Shown: positions 1-10,198 of the stretch, one piece after another
How the letters are laid out: every line of letters starts with the position of its first letter
Position numbering within the stretch: position 1 is the first letter of the stretch
Assembly (NCBI GenBank): GCA_963971535.1
Contig: OZ020589.1
Span: forward strand, 88,770,183-88,834,182
Direction of reading: 5' to 3'
Origin: Notolepis coatsorum
Taxonomy: Eukaryota; Chordata; Actinopteri; Aulopiformes; Paralepididae
Length of the DNA: 64,000 nt
Notes under the pieces: model-generated
Seen by the model: the letters and a program-made list of their open reading frames with translations, nothing else
What the model was told of the DNA's origin: nothing
The model's database searches: none
Translations under genes and position numbers: made by a program

Positions 1-1090
1 TTCACCGACGCCTCCCTCACGGGATGGGGGGGGACGTGTCGGACCGACGCAGTAGGGGGCAGCTGGCCGGACCATGCTGCGCGGTCTGCACTACATATCA
101 ATGTGTTGGAATTGAAGGCGGTCCTTCTGGTCTTTAAGCGGCTCGGCCACCTGGTGGTTTGTTTTGATCAGGACGGACAACACAACGTCAGCGTTGTATA
201 TCAACAGACGGGGAGGAGTACGCTCCCTCCGTCTGCACTGGGCGGCGGTCGAGCTCTGGCTATGGGCGTCTCTCAATCTGCGCAGCCTGAGGGCTCTCCA
301 CATCCCTGGCAGGGACAATGTGGGTGCGGATGTGATGTCGCGGGGCGGTCCTCATCCCGACAAGTGGGGACTATGTCCAGACATAGTCAGGCAGGTCTGG
401 GACCGATTCGGGGAGGCCATGGTGGACCCGTTTGCGAGCAGACAGTCCCACCAGTGCCCCTTGTGGTTCTCAGTCAGTCGGAAGGATAACCCCCCTCTGG
501 GGGCGGATGTCTTCTCTATGTATCCGTGGCCACCCGGGATTCTGTACGCATTCCCCCCCATACACCTGATAGCTCAGCTGTCTGAGCGGGTACGTCAGGA
601 GCGCAGGACTTTGATCCTGATCGCGCCGGACCGGGGCACGGCTGTGTGGTTCCCGGTCCTGATCCAGCTCTTGGTAGCCCCGCCGTGGCCTGTTCCATGG
701 TCGCCGCGGGCCCTCTCTCAGGCACGCGGAGCGCTGTGTCTGCCCCCTGTTCTGGGGCAGCCGTTGATGGTTTGGCTGCTGAAAGGGTGAGTCTGGAGGG
801 GATGGGTCTTAACCCTACTCTGGTTAACACCATCCACTACCGGGGTTTACGCAGGTAAGTGGCATGCTTTTCAAGAGTGGTGTGAGGTTGGGGGCCTGGA
901 CCCGGCCCTGGACTCTGTTCTTTCCTTCCTCCAGTCTATCCTTTCCTTCCTCCAGTCTATCTTGAATAGGCTGTCGGCCTCGACAGTGAGGGTATACGCC
1001 ATGGCTATATCCTCTTGTCACGTAGGTTTTGAGGGCGGTACGGTGTTCGCCCACCCTCTCGTGAAACGTTTCCTGCTTGGCGCTCGGTAA
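1..1090 (+). mobile_element. DIRS-like tyrosine-recombinase retrotransposon fossil (RNase H and start of recombinase)
   Basis: The window opens inside a DIRS1-type retroelement. Reading begins FTDASLTGWGG, then LELKAVLL and RTDNTTSALYINRRGG, then VPGRDN-type and GADVMSRG blocks, then DPFASR; these are typical of the RNase H domain of DIRS elements. Beyond about 790 the sequence resembles the start of a DIRS tyrosine recombinase (a YAGKWHAFQEWC-like stretch and STVRVYAMAISS). A short 22-bp unit is tandemly repeated near 925-960. The piece is cut by the window edge on the left and fades near 1090, so it is an old, broken fragment. Termini were not found, so the family is assigned by domain likeness only. 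Confidence 0.75.
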
Positions 1091-2091
1091 CAGAGCCGTC
1101 GGAATCCGATGTTTTCGACTACACTTAATGGCTGGTCGTCGAGCCCTATGAATTCCATTACTTTTCATGTGATCACCTTAGCCTTCTGACTACCACCGTT
1201 GTGCCCTCTAACGTGGTTTGCATTAGTGGCCGCTTTGTTTCCTCTGACTTTTTTTACGCCAATAATAACGAGTTGAGTTCACCATGTAGGCTGTGCTTCA
1301 TCTCGATATTCAGCCGAATGCATGAATGCTGAGTCTGGCATCAGTTTGCTTACATCAAACACAATGAATGGTTTTATTACACGTATTATTATTCTGCAGT
1401 ATTATTAATTTGCTCCAATGTCGTGGCCTCACACGGTGCCAACTGCAGGTCTCGCCATCTCAAAGATGACAGAGCATACATATGCAGCATCCCCCTGTTG
1501 GGGTTGCTCAATTCTGTAAAATATTACATAAATGTTTTTTTATGAACAACGATATTTGAGGAGCCTAATAATATTGCTACAGCGTGCTGCAGGTAGTAGT
1601 AGTAGTAGCTAGGTATTTTGGTATGTAGCTAGGTATGTGGGAGGCTCCGGGCGAAACCATCTCTGTGAGGTCAGCATTTAACGTGAACAAAATGGCGGTG
1701 CACTGGTTGATAAATGCTACATGAAGGGACATAACAAATCGTTTTTTCTTAGAAACGGCTTATTTTTATAACGTGATTATTTTCTGTGGTTTATCTAAAT
1801 ACTAATTTGATGCTATGATTATATCGCTATTCAACATCTCCACTTTAAACACTGAATGAAGAAAGGGTTAATGTTTTGGGTTTGATAGGGTTGAAAAGTC
1901 AGCGACACAACAGGAAAGCACATGAGACAAACCTAATGTTGTTACTTTCGTCTCTCGCCAATATCACAGATTTATTGTTTATTTTGGATCCCCCTTCCTG
2001 GGGTCCAGACATACAAATTAAAAACATTATCCAGCACACACATTTAAAAAAAACATTACATAAAACTGTATATAAAAAAGAATCATTTTCT
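1091..2091. other. Unassigned intronic or intergenic sequence
   Basis: No coding, RNA or repeat family was recognised here. It is AT-rich with a short TAG run near 1592-1607. It lies upstream of the first channel exon in the window and is probably intron. Confidence 0.4.
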
Positions 2092-2566
2092 AGGCGGCTG
2101 AGTGGCGCAGTGGGCGCTCGCCACTAACGCAGGAGATGCTGGTATCGAGTCCAGCTCTCAGCGTTGATACCGGCTTGGCTGGCCGTCATACTAACGCAAT
2201 TGGCAGTATTAGGGGGTGGGAAAGCCGGTGGGTGGGGATTGGACGTTGTGGACAGCGACTCCTACAGGTCGGTTGGGTGACGCCGGTGCGGCGGAAACAG
2301 GAAGTATCGGGGGCAGTGTGAGCCTCCCACGTGTTATTCCTCACCACTGAGAGTTTGAGCTGCTGCTGTGAAAAGATGCGACAGGCTGCCTCCTTGTGTA
2401 CCGGAGGGGACACGTGATGCAAGGCTTCTATCCTCACTACAGCCGACCAGTGGGAGGCATAGTCTAGCAACGTTCAAGACAGGGGAGGGAAGAATTGGAA
2501 ATATGAGATTGGGATGGGAGAAAAATAGAAAATGGGGAGAAAAAGTGGATACCAAAAGAAAAGAAA
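2092..2566 (+). mobile_element. tRNA-derived SINE, copy 1
   Basis: The head starts GGCGGCTGAGTGGCGCAGTG (A-box-like) and carries a GGTATCGAGTCC B-box-like motif about 40 bp on. The tail is A-rich. It is flanked by near-identical 11-bp duplications, AATCATTTTCT at 2081-2091 and AATCATATTCT at 2567-2577. The same body recurs at 6447-6924 (minus) and 50013-51321 (interrupted). A RNA polymerase III origin is known for such SINEs; activity cannot be judged. Confidence 0.85.
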
Positions 2567-2721
2567 AATCATATTCTTAACATCCACAGTATTATAAGAT
2601 ACAATATTACACATATTGCAAAATACACCATTACAAAGTGCATATTATAAAATACAAATGTACATATCCCAAAATTGTAATCGGTATACAAAAGAAGTCT
2701 GTATTAAAATCAGTATAGAAT

Positions 2722-2907
2722 AGGCGCCCCAGTGGCGAACCACATGGCGCGCTCAGCCGCGACACGGCCGACCCGGGTTCGACTCCCGAGCCCGTCGTTA
2801 TTTGCCGAGTGTCTTCCCCCCACTCTGTCTCCCATTCCTCCTCTGTCTCTCTCTGCTGGACTGCCCAGTAGCAATAAAGCGATAAAACGCCAAAAAATTT
2901 AAAAATT
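2722..2907 (+). mobile_element. Short tRNA-derived SINE of a second family
   Basis: A tRNA-like head with a GGGTTCGACTCCC B-box at about 2777-2789 is followed by a pyrimidine-rich body and an A-rich tail. It is bounded by perfect 10-bp duplications, AGTATAGAAT, at 2712-2721 and 2908-2917. It is not a tRNA gene: no cloverleaf is completed and the duplications mark retroposition. Confidence 0.85.
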
Positions 2908-3904
2908 AGTATAGAATCAGATTATTACTGTATTAATGTACTTCTTAACTCATTCAGCGCCAGCGTGTACCCCCATCTGTGCTGTCTATGGGCCAGCTTT
3001 TCGTGACCATTTTTGCGATATTTCATGATAAATAATATTATAATAATAACTTTATTTGTATAGTAAAAAAGTGTGATAAGATTGTTCAATAAAAAATATA
3101 TAACTGAGCAGTGTATCGCTCTTAGTACTTTGAGTTTCTTTACAAAGTTCTAACATACAACAGAGCATCGCTCTAACATACATACAGTACAACAGAGCAG
3201 TCCGTCGCTCTAACATACAACAGAGCAGTCCGTCTTGCGGACTAGATACTATGATCTTTGCGGAGCTATTGTATATTCTATATTATAGCTATGGAGACAA
3301 TACTATGGCTCATTTGACAGAAACTATTTGTAGTACAACATGTAAAAATTATTTATCCGAAGCAGCAATCATATAAACGCATGTTTTATGATGGAGTTTC
3401 GGTAAAGTACACGTAAAAAAAGACGTTACCTTTGTTTTAGATGTACTCCATTTCTCACGTCGAGTCCAAATGTGTCTTGAATCAAAACAGGATCAATATA
3501 TATGCCTTCATCCGTCTACTTCATCTGCTCGGGCCAGACTATACCACGGAGCCGAATAGGTTTCTTCGTCGGTCGATTTGATTATAGTTGTTTTACGTTT
3601 TACCAGTAGCTTGGTCCAACATAGTCCAACTAGGGTGACCAGGTCCCAATAAACCAAATGTGGGACAAAGGGTATGTTTGCGAGGGACACCCCCCCCCAG
3701 TGTGCAGCCCTCCCCCCTTTTGGTGGACTGTCCCTGTCCCCTCCTTTAAGGCTCATTAAAATTACCACAAGCCTAATATGTTTTGCCCTTATTCATTTTA
3801 TTTTTATTTTCCTTTTGTCTCTAATGGGTGTCAAAATAATAATAATAATAAATAATACTCAAAATAAATTAAATTACCACCCAGACTTACAATCACTTAT
3901 CAAA

Positions 3905-4335
3905 CAGAGCAGGAACAGTAACAAAAGTCTCAACCCACAAGTCCAGGGATTCAGGGAATGAGCAGGGGGGAGGAAGGATGAGGGGGAACTTGCAGTGATG
4001 ATTGGAAAGCTCAACAGAGCAGGAACAGTAACACAACTACAAAAGTCTCAACTCACAAGTCCAGGGATTCAGGGAATGAGCAGGGGGGGAGGAAGGATGA
4101 GGGGGAACTTGCAGTGATGATTGGAAAGCTCACCAGAGCAGGAACAGTAACAAAAGTCTCAGTCTCAGTTGAGACTTTTGTTACTGTTCCTGCTCTGTTG
4201 AGCTTTCCAATCATCACTGCAAGTTCCCCCTCACCCTTCCTCCCCCCCTGCAAAGTCCAGGGATTCAGGAAATGAGCAGGGGGGAAGGAATGATGAGGGG
4301 GGACTTGCAGTGATGGTTGGGAGCAGGAAAAGGAC
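3905..4335. repeat. About 120-bp repeat: three direct copies and one inverted copy
   Basis: The unit runs from AGAGCAGGAACAGTAAC through GGATTCAGGGAATGAGCAGG to GTGATGATTGGAAAGCTC. Copies begin near 3905, 4015 and 4130, with a partial copy near 4250. The segment at about 4162-4247 is the same unit in inverse orientation, so the array can form a hairpin. It lies inside the hAT element, 3' of its transposase. Confidence 0.75.
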
Positions 4336-4499
4336 AGTGCAGCACTCTGGCGCCACCCACAGGATTCTCTCTTCACACCTTCACACCAGCATCTGAATAA
4401 TAATAAGGAAATAAATTAAGCATAAGCAACATTATGAGAAGGTTCCAAATGGTTTTCCAGCATAGTAAAATCCAACACCAATATTCAAAATCAAATAAA

Positions 4500-6063
4500 T
4501 CATACTTTATCGTAGACACAGGGGGTCCAAAATGACATACGTTTCTTACCATCAAGATTCTTTTTTACTTTGTACTTCTTGTTGGAGCGTGCAGCTTCCA
4601 GCAGAGCCTTCTCCTTTAGTGCATATGCATAGAACTCCTTGCAACTTAATCTAAAGTTGCACTTCACTTGAATTTCTGCCTTTATGAGCTCCACCGAGCA
4701 GCGGTTCCTCTGGTCAATCCAGCATGCAGTCATGAGTGAGAACACCCTCTCCACTGAGGCATTGGTGATGGGAATGCTGAAGAGGAAAGATGCAACTGCA
4801 GTCAGGTTTGGTGTGTCTGTGTGTTTGAGCAAGGTGGACCACTTCTCCACGACAGGAGCTCCTGACTCTACGATGGCCTGTTGGCGTGGCAGAACCACAC
4901 AGTGCTCATCATATAGTGCATCCATGTCCAGCTTCTTCCTGAGCTGCAGGACCTCTACAGCTTCGCAGAGATGGGAGAAGGTGAATTGGCTCTTGAGCAG
5001 TGCCAAGCTGGCCACTTTCTTCTGGAAGTTGCTGTCAGTGAAGTCATATCGCTGCTCCAGGTAGTTGAGAGAGGCCTGGTAGAAGTTGGACATATCCTGT
5101 TTGATCACTGCTGCCTGTGTGTCTGGAATCTGTCTCCATCCCAAAGAAACCATCCATCCGTCGTTGCTGAAGCTTTGTTTTTAAAGTGAACATCATGTCA
5201 TAGAGCTCACAGACAGTCCCATCCTCTCTCTCCAGCAGCAGCACAATGTCATGGAAAATCGTCAGTGCGTTGCTGAGGAAGGACAGGTAAACCTAAAAGG
5301 AGTAAGGACAGTCGATGCTACTGTATACTGATGGAATTATCATTGTTTCCATTATCCCTATGTTTTTGTATGGATAACAAAGTACATGATGTTTCAAATA
5401 TAAAGTACAATAAAAAAAGGTTGAGTGCAATCAAATTAATTACCTGCAGTTCAAGGGGTTTCCCCTCACCATCCTGGTCGTCTTTGAACAGCCGCCATAG
5501 TGACTTTGGGCACAGCTCCTCTCCCAAAGAGAGGAAGTAGCTTTTGATAGCCACCCAGCTGTCATGGAGTCTCTTCACAGCGGGCCACAGGCTTAACCAC
5601 CTTGTGGGCACATGTCTCCGCACAGACTGGAATTCTTCCTCCACAAACGCAAACACTGATTTCAATTCTGCAGTGCGTTTTGCAGATGATGAGAAGTGAC
5701 TGTAGATTTTGTTCACCACACTCTCAATGTCAATGTTCATCTTATCTCCAGCATGTTTTGCACTGTTGTGGACAATGTGGGCCACGCAGTTTGCCTTCAA
5801 GATGTCTCCGTTGTCCCCTTTCAGCTTCTGGAACACTGAGTTAAACACTGGCATTGTCAGCAGTGTACGCTGAAAATCATTTCAAGTCTCAGGCTATTGT
5901 CCTTTAACTTGGTTGTAATCTGGTGGTGGATTGCAGCAGATGACTCATCACTATCCTCATAGAAGTCAAGGATCTTTGTTTGTAAACCCAACTCTGACGT
6001 CCAGTATCTTAAAGAGCGTGGGAATAGTTTTGTGGTGCCATGATTAGAGGCATCTGAAGCCAC
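4500..6063 (-). pseudogene. hAT transposase, broken, with one spliceosomal intron
   Basis: On the minus strand, 5857-6063 and 5456-5854 give a RNase-H-like core stretch (YWTSELGLQTKILDFYEDSD; then NCVAHIVHNSAKHAGDK and HVPTRWLSLWPAVKRLH). 5154-5293 continues with LSNALTIFHDIVLLLERED, and 4500-5153 ends with the hAT C-terminal dimerisation block (ITNASVERVFSLMTACWIDQ, then RNRCSVELIKAEIQVKCNF). The segment about 5294-5455 has a GT start after CTGCAG and an AG end after CCTTTT, and reads as a 162-bp intron. The frame shifts near 5150 and sequence is missing near 5855, so this copy is dead. Such genes encode cut-and-paste transposases; no sign of host domestication was seen. Confidence 0.8.
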
Positions 6064-6446
6064 AGAGAAGAATGGCGTGTGGGCTGTGGAGACAGAGGGG
6101 GGATGGGATCCCCCCCCTGAAATAAAAACGGGTCAAAATGATCCCCCTTCTAAAACTGCCATCCCCCCTTTCCATCCCTTTGTTTGTTATGAATTAATGT
6201 GGTATTACTGCTATTTCAATATTTGCTATGAAATGCATGTATTCAGTTCACTCTGACTGCAGGAAATTGAGCGTGTGATTATCAAAAATATGTGTGCATT
6301 ATATTATTAATATATTTGAGTGAAATATATGGCAATATCCATTCCTCTATATCATAATATATTGTAAAATATGGAAATAGAATAATATATACACACCAAT
6401 ATAATTACCATGGGTATATTTGTAAATATATTGTGGATATATTTTT

Positions 6447-6924
6447 ATTTTTTGTCCACTTTTTCTCCCATTTTCTATATTTTCTCCCATCCCAATTTCG
6501 TATCATCCAATTCAACCCTCCCCTGACACGAACGCTGTTTCTTGCCTCCCACAAGCCGGCTGCAATGTGGACTAAGTCATACATAGCACAAGTCCCCTCC
6601 GGTACTTGAGGTAACAGCAGTCGCATCTTTTCACCTGCGCAGCTCGATCTCTCAGTGGCGAGGAGTAATGCGTGGGAGGCTCACGCTGCCCCCGACACTT
6701 ACTGATTCTACTGCGCAGGCGCACCAACCGACCTGTAGGAGTCGCTGTCCACAACGCCCGATCCCCACCCATCAGTTTCCCACCCCCTAATACGGCCAAT
6801 GTGTATTGGTACGGACGACCAGCTAAACTGAAAGCAAATGTGGAGAGCGGGGCTCGAACAGGCGAGCCCAGCGTCTCCAGATTTCGTGGTGAGCGCCTTG
6901 CCCACTACGCCACGTAGCCGCCCT
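6447..6924 (-). mobile_element. tRNA-derived SINE, copy 2
   Basis: This is the reverse complement of the family at 2092-2566. Its 3' tail lies at the left and its tRNA-like head (GGCGGCTACGTGGCGTAGTG on the minus strand) at the right. Perfect 17-bp duplications, ATTGTGGATATATTTTT, flank it at 6430-6446 and 6925-6941. The long perfect duplication suggests it is younger than the hAT element that hosts it. Confidence 0.9.
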
Positions 6925-7059
6925 ATTGTGGATATATTTTTTGATAATATATTGTTATTGTAATATATTGAATAATATATTGGCAATACTCCCACTATAT
7001 TCCTAATATATTTACAATATATTTAATTTCCCTTAGGGAATCTACACCCTCATACACAC

Positions 7060-7965
7060 CAGCGTTTCCGTTAGCCGGTAATTACCGGTATTTGACCGGC
7101 AAAATCTGTTGAAGTCCGACATATTTAATCTCTCCGGTCTTAATGTCCGGTGAAAATAATTCCCTGAGTCTAAGCACAATTTGATTATTTGAATTGTATT
7201 AAAATAGGCTAAAATTAAATAGCCTATGCGATGAACGAAACAATCATTACATGATTTGTTTCATCGTTGCTTCTAATAATGACAACGACGTTGTCAGCGA
7301 GAGCTTAGTGCTGGGTGTGCAAACTTTTGTGAAGCTGCATAGCCGGAGCAACAGCAGCACAATGCAGTACTCCAGCAGTACTCCAATTCAGCCATTTTCA
7401 ATTCAATGTTGGGTGGGGGGCGCTGTTGTGCGGTTCCCAGAAAAGAGCCAATAACAGCTGAATCTGCTGCTCTGCAGCGCCATACTCTCGCAAATAAGTC
7501 ATTGGGAGGTGGAGAGAGAGAGAGAGTCGTCACGCAGACCCACGATAATGTTGCTGTCTCTCTCTGCCAAATTTCTCAGTTCTTCGCTTGATATAATTAA
7601 TACAAATGTCCAATATAACGGAATTCGTTAGCTCATAAAAATGTGATTATAACAGACTGTTGTTTATTAATGTCGGGCGACTGCCCACAGACACCTATTT
7701 GATTTAAAGTCGGCAGCAGCACAAGTCTCTGGACTTATTTTATTTGGAATATAATGACTTTATATGCAAAAGTAGCCTAGTTTTAAGTAAACATATTATA
7801 AATCTACATGCCTGGATGATGTCATTCTTTTGTTTTGTTGTCATTCTTTTGCCTATCAATTGTTTTTAAGCTCAATAAACTGACCGGAATGTCTCTCATT
7901 TGACCGGTAGATTGAAATCTACCGGACACTGAGGCCGGTAACAATTTCTTCTAACGGAAACCCTG
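7060..7965. mobile_element. Non-autonomous hAT-like element
   Basis: Inverted ends CAGCGTTTCCGTTAG (7060) and CTAACGGAAACCCTG (ending 7965) with inner ACCGG-rich arms bound 906 bp. The flanking 8-mers ATACACAC (7052-7059) and ATACACGC (7966-7973) match at 7 of 8 positions. No transposase frame was found inside. Confidence 0.8.
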
Positions 7966-8129
7966 ATACACGCATGAATTTAACACACCTTTGGTTGTTT
8001 CCTCCCGTGGCTTAACCACTGGGTTTTGAGTTCTCTGAGACAACTCTCCACTGAAGCAGGGGCTAGCACGTTGGTTACGATTGCTGCTGCCTTGGTCCGA
8101 CCACAGGCCATTGTCAAGATTCAAAATTT

Positions 8130-8222
8130 CAAGATTCAAGAGGTTTATTTGTCACATACATACCAGGGCATACAGTGAAATGCGGGTGGTCATGCCCGCA
8201 TCGATTGTGCAATAATACTAAT
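8130..8222 (-). mobile_element. LINE 3' tail fragment
   Basis: The segment is the reverse complement of the last ~85 bp of the LINE copies ending at 59274 and 63239 (GCGGGCATGACCACCCGCAT core, then TGTGACAAATAAACCTCTTG). It is a 5'-truncated stub without coding sequence. The same tail appears at 38221-38310. Confidence 0.75.
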
Positions 8223-9409
8223 AATAAAATAGACATAAAAATAAACCGGTAATAAGAAGACATAAGATGTGCATGATAAAAATAGACATGCTAAATTCCT
8301 GAATTGTGTTGAAAGGAGACTTTGGAGAGAAAAGGGTTTTCCATTGTATTTCAGCAGCGGCTTGTGTTTTCACCCCACCAGCCTTCAAGTCAAGTCAAGA
8401 GTTTTATTTATTTGTCTTGGCTATGTCAGAGTCGGGGCAAATGGTAGGGGCTAGCTTGGTACCACAGTCTGCTGATCTGTATGACTGGGCATGTTGGATA
8501 GTGTGGTAAACACTTGTTACCTCTGCAGTAGTTATTTTGTCTGCTTGTCCAACGTCTTTTGGTCGGAGAAATGCGAGCATGGATTTTGACGTCTCTTTTT
8601 GTGTAACTCATTTCTTGTGGGACTCAGATTGTCTGTCGTTTTATATCAAATTCCCCCCGTGCCCGATAGAGAACAAACTCTTGCAAAGTTCACAATAAAC
8701 CCTCTCTGCATCCCCCTCGACATTTCTTACCCATGGGTATTCTATTTTCCATTCGCTACGGTAACTACACCTCCTCTTGGTTTGGTGTCTCCTGCATTTT
8801 TCAAAGTACTTATTCTTAATGGCGGGTCGCAACGAGCTGTCAGTGTCACTGTCACCTCAGCTGTTTGCTATCGCGGAGATTTCAAATAGGGGCGGGCCCC
8901 CCGCTTAAATGCGCGTATATGTCAATAGTATGTACTAGTATGTCAATAAACAGACAGAGAGCCCACCTGGCCGGCGGCCGCCTCTTCACATTGGCTGGGG
9001 GGGGGGACATTCGCGCAGATGACAAGAGGGACATGGTCTCAATTTGCGTGACGCGTGAAAAGAGACAGAAATGCTGTACAATCACGCGCAATGCTTGACG
9101 TCTGGTCACCCTAAATCCAACATCATAGTCTGGTGGAAACGCACCTTATCATCCATAATCATCATCCATAATCCGTTTTGTCTTCTTCATATATCCAATA
9201 GTTCGCTCGCCATTGCATTGCAGCCAGGTTACTATTGTGTGCTCGGGTCAGACTATACCATGTAGCCGAATAGGTTTCCTCATCGGTCGATTTTATTATA
9301 GTTGTTTTATGTTTTACCAGTAGTGCTTAGTCCAACAAACACACCTTATAATCATCATCCATATAATCCATTTAGTCTTTTTCATAATATCCAATAGTTC
9401 GCTCTAGGT

Positions 9410-9781
9410 CAGCGGTTCCCAAACTTTTTTGGCCGTGCACCCCCTGTCACCTCCCGACCTAGCTCGCGCACCCCCCAATGGGTTTCTGTTAGAAAAAATT
9501 GTTGCTGGTCTCCGTGCACAGATTTAATTTTTTATTTTATCTCTTCCCACGGCGACTATGGATAGGGAATTTCTTTATTTAATAAAAATGTTCACGACAA
9601 TACTCTGCCAGCATGTTTAATATCCATAATACTAAAGGTTTGACTAAGATTTGTATGAAATTGTATTGTATAAAAAAAAATAAAAAAAGTTTTACCACCA
9701 TTAGCATTTTCATGTCACGCACCACCTAGAGGGCGCTCGCGCACCACAAGGGGTGTGCGCACCACAGTTTGGGAACCACTG
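9410..9781. mobile_element. hAT MITE
   Basis: Ends CAGCGGTTCCCAAACTTTT and ...CAGTTTGGGAACCACTG are inverted repeats of a type common in vertebrate hAT MITEs. Perfect 8-bp duplications, CTCTAGGT, flank it (9402-9409 and 9782-9789). The body is 372 bp without coding sequence. It sits in the right arm of the TTAA element. Confidence 0.9.
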
Positions 9782-10133
9782 CTCTAGGTGATCGCGATTC
9801 TCGAACGTGTTCTGCTTACTGCTGCTCGCAAAGAGTACCTAGTTGTTTTGGGGACTGTGGGCGCTGGCTGTGGGGTCTGTAATAGCTGGCCCATGTTCAT
9901 AAGGTAGGCGATACTGCCACCTGGCGGACTTCGATCGTCATTGCAATTCCAACGTTATGCCAGGAGGCTCCGGGGGACTGTGTAGAACGGGGATCAAATA
10001 CAAAAGATCAAAAGGATCTAAAAACGATTTTACTCGTTATTGGCGCTGAATGAGTTAAATCTGTATTTACTTGATGTGAGATTTTGTCGAAGCCTGTTTC
10101 AGTATGTTATAGCTCTATAAATGTTCTTTTTAG

Positions 10134-10198
10134 GTTTGACACCCTCATCGTCATATCTGCTTTGATCGCCACCATAGTTAATGCAGCAGTGAAATCAT
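10134..10198 (+). CDS. tpcn3: TPC exon: domain II S3
   Basis: The acceptor TTCTTTTTAG precedes it and the donor GTAAGT follows. It encodes FDTLIVISALIATIVNAAVKS. It starts and ends with split codons that match its neighbour. The 182-bp intron to the next exon contains a GATT run. Confidence 0.88.

Larger units (their letters stand above)
3631..9113 (-). mobile_element. hAT DNA transposon, degenerate, with nested inserts
   Basis: Termini TAGGGTGACCAG... (3631) and ...CTGGTCACCCTA (9113) are inverted. The flanking 8-mers AGTCCAAC (3623-3630) and AATCCAAC (9114-9121) differ at one base, as expected of an old 8-bp hAT duplication. It contains broken hAT transposase exons on the minus strand (4500-6063), a SINE (6447-6924), a smaller hAT-like element (7060-7965) and a LINE tail (about 8130-8220). 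It lies inside the TTAA element's tandem unit. Confidence 0.75.
2945..10058. mobile_element. TTAA-target DNA element (piggyBac-like), outer shell of a nested cluster
   Basis: Perfect 18-bp inverted ends, TTAACTCATTCAGCGCCA (2945-2962) and its complement (10041-10058), include TTAA at both edges, the target duplication of piggyBac-like elements. No piggyBac transposase was seen, so it is non-autonomous. Its interior holds a tandem unit of roughly 105-220 bp (3528-3632 matches 9240-9347; 9150-9205 matches 9355-9400). A hAT element (3631-9113) and a further hAT MITE (9410-9781) were inserted later. The right end stops 75 bp before the splice acceptor of the first visible channel exon. Confidence 0.75.

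Noticed and set aside
1260-1281. About 19-bp match (AATAATAACGAGTTGAGTT) to the palindrome arms near 53.88 and 55.26 kb
   Set aside because: Too short to claim a shared element; flanking sequence does not match.
2770-2800. tRNA gene suggested by a GGGTTCGACTCCC B-box
   Set aside because: Part of a SINE with 10-bp target duplications and no complete cloverleaf.
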